From Maricaulis sp017643475 (lineage in GTDB: Bacteria; Pseudomonadota; Alphaproteobacteria; Caulobacterales; Maricaulaceae), in NCBI RefSeq assembly GCF_047123815.1, contig NZ_CP138920.1, positions 1,860,001 through 1,924,000 on the forward strand: a DNA stretch of 64,000 nucleotides, in the 5' to 3' direction. Shown here in pieces: positions 59,792 to 64,000 of the stretch (positions are counted from its first letter, which is position 1; each line of letters starts with the position of its first letter). The notes beneath the pieces are model-generated. The model worked only from the letters and a program-made list of their open reading frames with translations. It did no database searches and was not told the origin of the DNA. Made by a program: the position numbers and the translations under genes.

Positions 59792-62700
59792 CGGCTCGCC
59801 TGTTCGATACGCCGAACCCGCGGGTCTTCAATATCCCGCCCAGCACGGACTTCCTGTCCGCCGTTGTTGAGACGCTTCGCGCCGAGCTCGAAAGTGAACG
59901 CGATCCCGATGCGTTGACCAAATGCCTGATCCTGGTGCCCACACGCCGTGCTGCCAAGGCACTGGGGGATGCGTTTGCGCTCAGTGCAGGGTCCGGTGTG
60001 GCGCTGCTGCCGATGATCCGACCGCTGGGCGATATCGACGTCGATGATCCGCCATTTGAACCGGGTGAGCTGGCCGGAATTGCGCCACCGGCAGTCTCGC
60101 GAACCCGGCGCCTGTTTGAACTCTCCCGTCTGATCTTGGCCAAGGAAACGGCCCTGGGGCGCCCTATTGGCACACCGGGAGCGCTGGCTCTTGCGCGCAC
60201 GCTGGCTGAATTGCTGGACGACCTCGCGGATGAATCCGTGACCTCGCTGGAGCCTCTGCGATCAGCGATCAGCGACCACCTTCCCGAGGACCGGCGCGAG
60301 GCGATCGAATTTCTGTCCATTGTTGAACAGATCTGGCCGGGCCGGCTGGCCGAGCTGGGGCTGTCAGACCCGTCGGCACGGCGATCGCTGGTGCTCAATG
60401 CGCTGTCCGATCGATGGCTCAAACATCCGCCGCAGACGCCGGTCATGGTGTTGGGCTCCACCGGATCCATCCCGGCAGTGCGGCGTCTGATGGGGGTGGT
60501 CTCGCGCCTGCCACAGGGCGCTGTGGTCTTGCCGGGGCTGGACTGGGACGCGGATGATCATGCCTGGGACAGCCTGGATGACGGACACCCGCAATGGGCC
60601 ATGCGTGATTATCTCAGGGAGAACGAGACTGCGCGCAGCGAAGTCCAGCCCTGGCCCGGACACGCCGAGGCGGCCTCTGCCCGCGCTCGCCGCCGCCTGG
60701 TGGCCGAGGCCCTGCGACCGGCAGAAGTCACCGATGAATGGCTGGCAAGGGTCGACCACCTGCGCCAGGCCAATGGCGCGGCGTTTTTCGACGACGCACT
60801 GGACGGTCTGTCGCTTGTGGAATGTCCGGACCCGTTGAGTGAAGCCAAGCTCTGCGCCCTGCTTTTCCGCGAAGTGCTGGAGCACGAAGGCAAGACCGCG
60901 ATCCTGGTCACGCCGGACCGCTCACTCGCGCGTCGTGTGAGCGTGGAAATGCAGCGTTTTGGCGTGAGGGTGGATGATTCAGGCGGTACTGCCCTGCCTG
61001 AAACGCTGGCCGGTGCCTTCCTTGACCGCCTGCTGGACGTTGTTGATGACCCCGGCAGTGTCGTCGCCCAGACAGCGCTGTGGAGCTCTCCGCTTTATGC
61101 CATGGGCCAGGCTCGTGGCGAGGTGCACTCAGCCCTGCAAAAATTCGAGGCGGACGGGTTGCGTGGTGTGCGGCCGGGTCCCCGTCTCGCCGATATTATC
61201 GCCCGGCTGGATCATGAGCGCTCTGAGCTGTTCGAGGCGGACCGTGAGCTTGTCCGTGGTGTCCTGAACGCCCAGATCGAGGCGCAATCGGACATGCTGG
61301 CTGATGAGGCGCGCAGCGTGGCCGACTGGGCGCGTCACCATGCCATGCTTGCCGAGGCTGTCGCGCGTGATGGCGAACAGGACGGGGCGCTGAGGCTCTG
61401 GCGGTCCGAGGGCGGCGAGATCGCTGCGCGTGTCCTGTCCGAGCTGATGACCGAGAGCGAGGTTCTGCCGGAGTTGAGCTTGCCGGAATACACCGGCGTT
61501 TTCCGCGAACTGTGTTCAGCCCAGCGCATACCACCCGCAACGGGCGTGCATCCGCGCCTGCAGATCCTGGGGCCGATGGAGGCGCGCCTGGCCTCGGCAG
61601 ATCGTGTGATCCTGGCCGGGCTCAACGAGGGTATCTGGCCGACCGGGGCAGGGGCTGATCCGTGGATGTCACGGGGCATGCGCCAGGAAGTCGGTATGGG
61701 TGCAGCAGAGAAACGTTATGGCCTAGCCGCCCACGACTTTGCGCAAATGGCCGCGGCGGGCGAGGTCTTCATGACCCGGGCCACGCGGGCGGATGGTGCG
61801 CCAACCGTAGCCTCGCGCTGGATCTGGCGATTGAAGACGCTGGTTCAGGGCGCGCTTGGCGAGGCAGGAGAGAAGCGTCTGGCAGGTGCCGCTCACTATG
61901 TCGGCTATGCGAGCGCTCTGGATCGCTGTGATGCGCCTCCCCGGCCAGCGGTATCGCCTGCACCCACCCCGCCGGTTGCCGCTCGCCCTAGAGGGCTTTC
62001 GATCACCGAGATCAGGACCTGGGTGCGCGATCCCTATGCGATCTATGCGCGGCATGTCCTGGGGCTGCGCCCGCTCGACCCGCCGGACATGGTGCCGGGT
62101 CCGCGTGAACGCGGCACGGCGCTGCACGCGGTTCTGGAAACGGCAATGGAGACGTGGCGCAAGGCGTTGCCGGAGGATGCGGTTGCGCAATTGCTGGATC
62201 TCGCCGCGCAGGAATTGCGAAAGACAGGGATTGGCGAACAGGCGCTGGATATCGAGCTGAGGCGTTTTGCCCGGGCGGCCGAGTGGATTGTGCAATGGGA
62301 AACGCAGCGCCGGGCAGACGGTCATGCCATTGCCGCGATCGAGACACGTGGCCGGATCACGCTGGATGCTCCCGCGGGGGAATGGACCTTGCGCGGGCGT
62401 GCGGACCGGATCGACAGGCGTGCCGATGGCGGACTGGACGTCATTGACTACAAGTCCGGCAATCCACCCACGGCCAAGATGATCAATGCAGGGTTTGACC
62501 CGCAATTGCCGTTGACGGCCGCCATTATCGAGCAGGCCGGCGGGTTTGAAGGCCTTGGCCAGGAAGCCGTCAATGCGCTGAGCTATGTGAAAATCTCCGG
62601 CGGCAGCGAGGCCGGTCGGGCGACACGGATCGATGGCAAGACGCCGGCTAGTGATATGGCGAGCAAGGCGCTGGACGATTTGTGTGACTGGATCGCGCGT

Positions 62701-62832
62701 TTTGATGACGAGGCCGAGGCGTATCTTTCCCAGCCCCGTCGTCAGTATCGCAATGATTACGGGGATTACGACCATCTCGCCCGTCGCGGCGAGTGGGCGA
62801 TCGCGCCCGGCGAGGACGGAGGCGAGAACTGA
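59788..62832 (+). CDS. addB: Double-strand break repair protein AddB
   Basis: 1014 aa, the AddB subunit of the AddAB helicase-nuclease that processes double-strand breaks for RecA. An inactivated helicase half begins with CLILVPTRRAAKALGDAF; VILAGLNEGIWPTGAGADPWMSRGMRQEVG is the conserved helicase-C motif of this family; the C-terminal nuclease domain (about 750-1010) has RGTALHAVLETAM and GGLDVIDYKSGNPP (DYK catalytic). The start is TTG, overlapping murU. Its TGA overlaps the addA ATG. Confidence 0.94.
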   Translation: MTARLFDTPNPRVFNIPPSTDFLSAVVETLRAELESERDPDALTKCLILVPTRRAAKALGDAFALSAGSGVALLPMIRPLGDIDVDDPPFEPGELAGIAPPAVSRTRRLFELSRLILAKETALGRPIGTPGALALARTLAELLDDLADESVTSLEPLRSAISDHLPEDRREAIEFLSIVEQIWPGRLAELGLSDPSARRSLVLNALSDRWLKHPPQTPVMVLGSTGSIPAVRRLMGVVSRLPQGAVVLPGLDWDADDHAWDSLDDGHPQWAMRDYLRENETARSEVQPWPGHAEAASARARRRLVAEALRPAEVTDEWLARVDHLRQANGAAFFDDALDGLSLVECPDPLSEAKLCALLFREVLEHEGKTAILVTPDRSLARRVSVEMQRFGVRVDDSGGTALPETLAGAFLDRLLDVVDDPGSVVAQTALWSSPLYAMGQARGEVHSALQKFEADGLRGVRPGPRLADIIARLDHERSELFEADRELVRGVLNAQIEAQSDMLADEARSVADWARHHAMLAEAVARDGEQDGALRLWRSEGGEIAARVLSELMTESEVLPELSLPEYTGVFRELCSAQRIPPATGVHPRLQILGPMEARLASADRVILAGLNEGIWPTGAGADPWMSRGMRQEVGMGAAEKRYGLAAHDFAQMAAAGEVFMTRATRADGAPTVASRWIWRLKTLVQGALGEAGEKRLAGAAHYVGYASALDRCDAPPRPAVSPAPTPPVAARPRGLSITEIRTWVRDPYAIYARHVLGLRPLDPPDMVPGPRERGTALHAVLETAMETWRKALPEDAVAQLLDLAAQELRKTGIGEQALDIELRRFARAAEWIVQWETQRRADGHAIAAIETRGRITLDAPAGEWTLRGRADRIDRRADGGLDVIDYKSGNPPTAKMINAGFDPQLPLTAAIIEQAGGFEGLGQEAVNALSYVKISGGSEAGRATRIDGKTPASDMASKALDDLCDWIARFDDEAEAYLSQPRRQYRNDYGDYDHLARRGEWAIAPGEDGGEN

Positions 62833-64000
62833 TGGCCCGGTTCAATCGCGAAATCGCGGCCTCGGCCAGCCAGGCCCAGCAACGCGCCGCAGATCCTGCT
62901 GTGACCGTTTTTGTGGAAGCCAATGCGGGATCCGGCAAGACGCGTGTCCTGGTTGACCGGGTGGTCAATATCCTGCTGACCGGCACCGCTCCGGATCGCA
63001 TCCTGTGTGTGACCTATACCAAGGCTGCAGCTTCGGAGATGAAGGACCGGCTGTTCGGACGTCTGGGCAAGTGGTCGGTACTGGATGACGAGGCCCTGCG
63101 GGCCGATCTGACCGAACTCGGCCAGCAAGAGCTCGACGCACGCAGTCTCGCTGCAGCCCGCCGATTGTTTGCACGCGCCCTGGAAACGCCCGGCGGGCTG
63201 AAGATCCAGACGATCCACGCGTTCTGTGAAAACCTGCTGCGCCGTTTCCCGCTGGAAGCCGGAGCCTTGCCGGGGTTTGAAACGCTGGATGATGGTGAGG
63301 CGCGCGAACTCAGCGCGCGGGCCCAGGCGGGTGCAGCCAGTGCACTTGTTACCGCTGATATCGACATCATACTGGCCACGGGTGGTGCGGATGCCTTTGC
63401 GGAACTGGCCGATTGGGCACGCAGTAATCGCGCTCGTGTCCGTCAGGTCGCTCAGGGCGGCGCTGAAGTCGTGATCGAACGTACGCGTCTGGCCCTGGAC
63501 GTGAAGCCGGACGAGACGCTGGCCAGTTGCGCGCAAGAGGCCTGGGAGGCGACGCCGGTCGAGCTCGTACGTGAGGCCGCCATTGCGCTGGAGACGAGTT
63601 CCGCCAAGGACCAGAAACAGGCTGCAAAGCTTCGCGCCGCTTTGTCAGCTCCGTATGCCCGGGCTGCGATAGAGGCTTATCTTGGCTATTTCCTGACCCA
63701 GAAGGGGGACCTGGCCAAGGATCTGACGACGGCCGCCCTTGCCAAGACCCATACCTGGCTCGACAGGCTCTACGGTGGCGAGAAGCGCGGTTATGGAACC
63801 GAGGTCGATCGCATGCTGGCCGTCCGGGATCGGATGCGTGCGATCAGCCTGGCTGAGGCCTCCGCCGCGGCAGCACGCTACACCACGGGCTATCTGGATG
63901 CGCTGGACGCAGAGATGCGCCGGCGCCGGGCGCTGGACTTTGATGATCTGATCCGGCTGGCAGGGGATTTGCTGAAGCCGGAGAACGCGTTTTCCGGATG
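62832..64000 (+). CDS. addA: Double-strand break repair helicase AddA, N-terminal part
   Basis: The first ~389 residues of AddA; the frame is open to the right edge of the window. The Walker A is FVEANAGSGKTRVLVDRV; motif Ia is CVTYTKAAASEMKDRLFGRLG; TPGGLKIQTIHAFCENLLRRFPLEAG is the UvrD-type motif Ib region of the family. It is the ATP-driven 3'-5' helicase partner of AddB, with a C-terminal nuclease that is beyond the window. TGATG overlap with addB. Confidence 0.95.
   Translation, partial: MARFNREIAASASQAQQRAADPAVTVFVEANAGSGKTRVLVDRVVNILLTGTAPDRILCVTYTKAAASEMKDRLFGRLGKWSVLDDEALRADLTELGQQELDARSLAAARRLFARALETPGGLKIQTIHAFCENLLRRFPLEAGALPGFETLDDGEARELSARAQAGAASALVTADIDIILATGGADAFAELADWARSNRARVRQVAQGGAEVVIERTRLALDVKPDETLASCAQEAWEATPVELVREAAIALETSSAKDQKQAAKLRAALSAPYARAAIEAYLGYFLTQKGDLAKDLTTAALAKTHTWLDRLYGGEKRGYGTEVDRMLAVRDRMRAISLAEASAAAARYTTGYLDALDAEMRRRRALDFDDLIRLAGDLLKPENAFSG

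Overview
The window is GC-rich, densely packed chromosomal DNA from an alphaproteobacterium. The best fit is a stalked or budding relative of Caulobacter (Maricaulales/Hyphomonadaceae-type). Evidence for this is a DivL-type pseudokinase with Tyr in place of the phospho-accepting His, ChvI/ChvG followed by EIIA-Man and HPr, a heme-biosynthesis operon carrying a mitofilin (Mic60/COG4223) gene, an Usg-family protein, a CC0125/CC1285-type lipoprotein, and the order divL-tsaE-amgK-murU-addB-addA. There are no insertion sequences, prophage, CRISPR arrays or rRNA genes. One tRNA gene (Thr, CGT) is present.

Layout. 1-6.6 kb: a FemAB-like acyltransferase cut by the window edge, a molybdopterin-oxidoreductase-fold lipoprotein, an S41 peptidase interrupted by TAG, an alanine/Na+ symporter, VanZ, bioB and pterin dehydratase. 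6.6-15.6 kb: an XRE-PAS regulator, yggT-yggU-folD, a single-domain response regulator, an AIM24 protein, an iron-storage pair (bfd, bfr) behind a Fur-box-like site, a DUF305-LVIVD secreted pair, a YghU-type GST and a membrane protein. 15.6-25.8 kb: tRNA-Thr, a LytTR response regulator with a decayed LytS-type kinase, then the operon hemC-hemD-mic60-hemY-udk on the minus strand, divergent from tsaD-gpsA-yciI-Rieske. 25.8-36.3 kb: lipoproteins, a kelch-creatininase pair, a candidate 26-aa membrane peptide, an exported methyltransferase-fold lipoprotein, a chemoreceptor with its small partner, a fused monooxygenase-acetyltransferase, rlmN, a broken DUF4303 gene, IalB, a SpoU methylase and isoaspartyl peptidase. 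36.3-48.4 kb: a hairpin-rich candidate small RNA, an SDR dehydrogenase, a TonB siderophore receptor behind paired Fur-like boxes, usg, a beta-propeller protein, a broken ytoQ, dapF, a prolyl oligopeptidase, an intergenic repeat and a 560-aa unknown protein. 48.4-64 kb: chvI-chvG-ptsM-ptsH (no hprK between), a large Ala/Glu-rich membrane protein, a TonB-C lipoprotein, divL, a ferredoxin, tsaE-amgK-murU-addB and the start of addA.

The main themes are envelope homeostasis (ChvIG, peptidoglycan recycling by AmgK/MurU, Mic60), iron and heme metabolism, and cell-cycle control (DivL with GANTC sites upstream). The most unusual feature is that five otherwise recognisable genes are broken: S41 peptidase, LytS-type kinase (twice), DUF4303, ytoQ by in-frame stops, and hemD by a one-base shift at a homopolymer. 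TAG, TAA and TGA all serve as ordinary terminal stops here, so this is not a recoded genome. The choice lies between gene decay, sequence error, and (for hemD) slippage. No complete novel defence or mobile system is visible. The best leads for something undescribed are the DUF305-LVIVD pair, the microprotein at 28.3 kb, the structured RNA at 36.5 kb and the missing hprK.
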